Of a stretch of DNA of 16,760 nt, positions 16,560 to 16,760 are shown piece after piece. Both the position numbers and the translations under genes were made by a program. The first letter of the stretch is position 1, and every line of letters starts with the position of its first letter. Below the pieces are notes generated by a model. It did no database searches. It was not told where the DNA came from and was given only the letters and a program-made list of their open reading frames with translations. This DNA comes from Glomus cerebriforme. Taxonomy: Eukaryota; Glomeromycota; Glomeromycetes; Glomerales; Glomeraceae. The stretch lies in assembly GCA_003550305.1 (NCBI GenBank), contig QKYT01001239.1, positions 3,046 to 19,805 of the forward strand. The letters are read 5' to 3'.

Positions 16560-16760
16560 TTTTTTTTTTTTTTTTATTGTTAACAGCATATTTTATTTAA
16601 TAAAGTTCAATAAAAATACAAAATAAAAGAAACAAACATAAACAAAATATATGGATCTCATCATTATCTAGTTTACATAAAGTAAAATTATAAAAAGTAA
16701 AAACTAATCTATAAAACTACGCTATAAACCTAACATAACAATATACCCAATCAACTACTT
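16560..16760 (-). mobile_element. LINE copy B, 3' end only (runs off the window)
   Basis: A 16-T tract at 16560-16575 is followed by about 185 bp that closely match copy A (14309-14506) with a handful of substitutions and small indels, for example at GGATCTCATC followed by TATCTAGTTTACATAAAG. It starts immediately after the 15-mer that ends copy A. The orientation is the same as copy A, so the body and 5' end lie beyond the right edge. Confidence 0.85.

Overview
The window looks like nuclear DNA of a very AT-rich, repeat-laden eukaryote. The best guess is an arbuscular mycorrhizal (Glomeromycotina, Rhizophagus-like) fungus. This rests on the base composition, a short GT-AG intron in an ML-domain gene, LINEs that carry an RNase H domain, and dense palindromic intergenic repeats. 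It is an inference from style; no search was run. There is no bacterial-type gene organisation, no CRISPR array and no clear stand-alone RNA gene.

Only one convincing intact protein gene is present. It is a small secreted ML (MD-2-related lipid-recognition / NPC2-like) protein on the minus strand at 9432-10032, in two exons around a 106-bp intron. Splicing adds a 19-residue tail that supplies the fourth conserved cysteine. A TATA-like box lies about 100 bp upstream of its start codon.

Layout. 1-4300 is gene-free AT-rich DNA holding a cluster of four hairpins (860-987), a diverged dispersed duplication (596-775 and 1749-1910) and a MITE-like foldback (2287-2439). 4370-7925 is a 3.5-kb giant inverted repeat with arms of about 1.4 kb. 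Each arm contains two copies, 115 bp apart, of a 44/45-bp near-palindrome-ended block; no intact transposase is visible. 8042-8115 is a short GC-richer hairpin. 9388-10140 is the ML gene with its signals. 10200-11700 shows no gene. 11721-12125 holds palindromes, small tandem repeats and a tRNA-like unit fused to GC-rich stem-loops, which looks like a SINE. 12208-12512 is a degenerate tandem array built on an ATGTCCGG-containing unit. 13450-13801 contains a perfect inverted repeat and two diverged copies of a roughly 105-bp target repeat.

The right end (13787-16760) is the most striking region. Three non-LTR retrotransposon copies, all on the minus strand, lie head to tail. Each T-tract (poly-A on the element strand) begins directly after the same 15-mer, TCGATATTGGCAGAG, and the same 15-mer bounds the other end of the two complete copies. 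A related empty version of the site sits in the adjacent repeat unit. This suggests repeated insertion into one regenerated target site. The middle copy (14309-16544) retains a recognisable RNase H domain and a C-X2-C-X5-H-X3-C motif but is 5'-truncated, frameshifted and interrupted by stops.

Apart from the ML gene, nothing here forms a pathway. The window is mainly a record of mobile-element activity.
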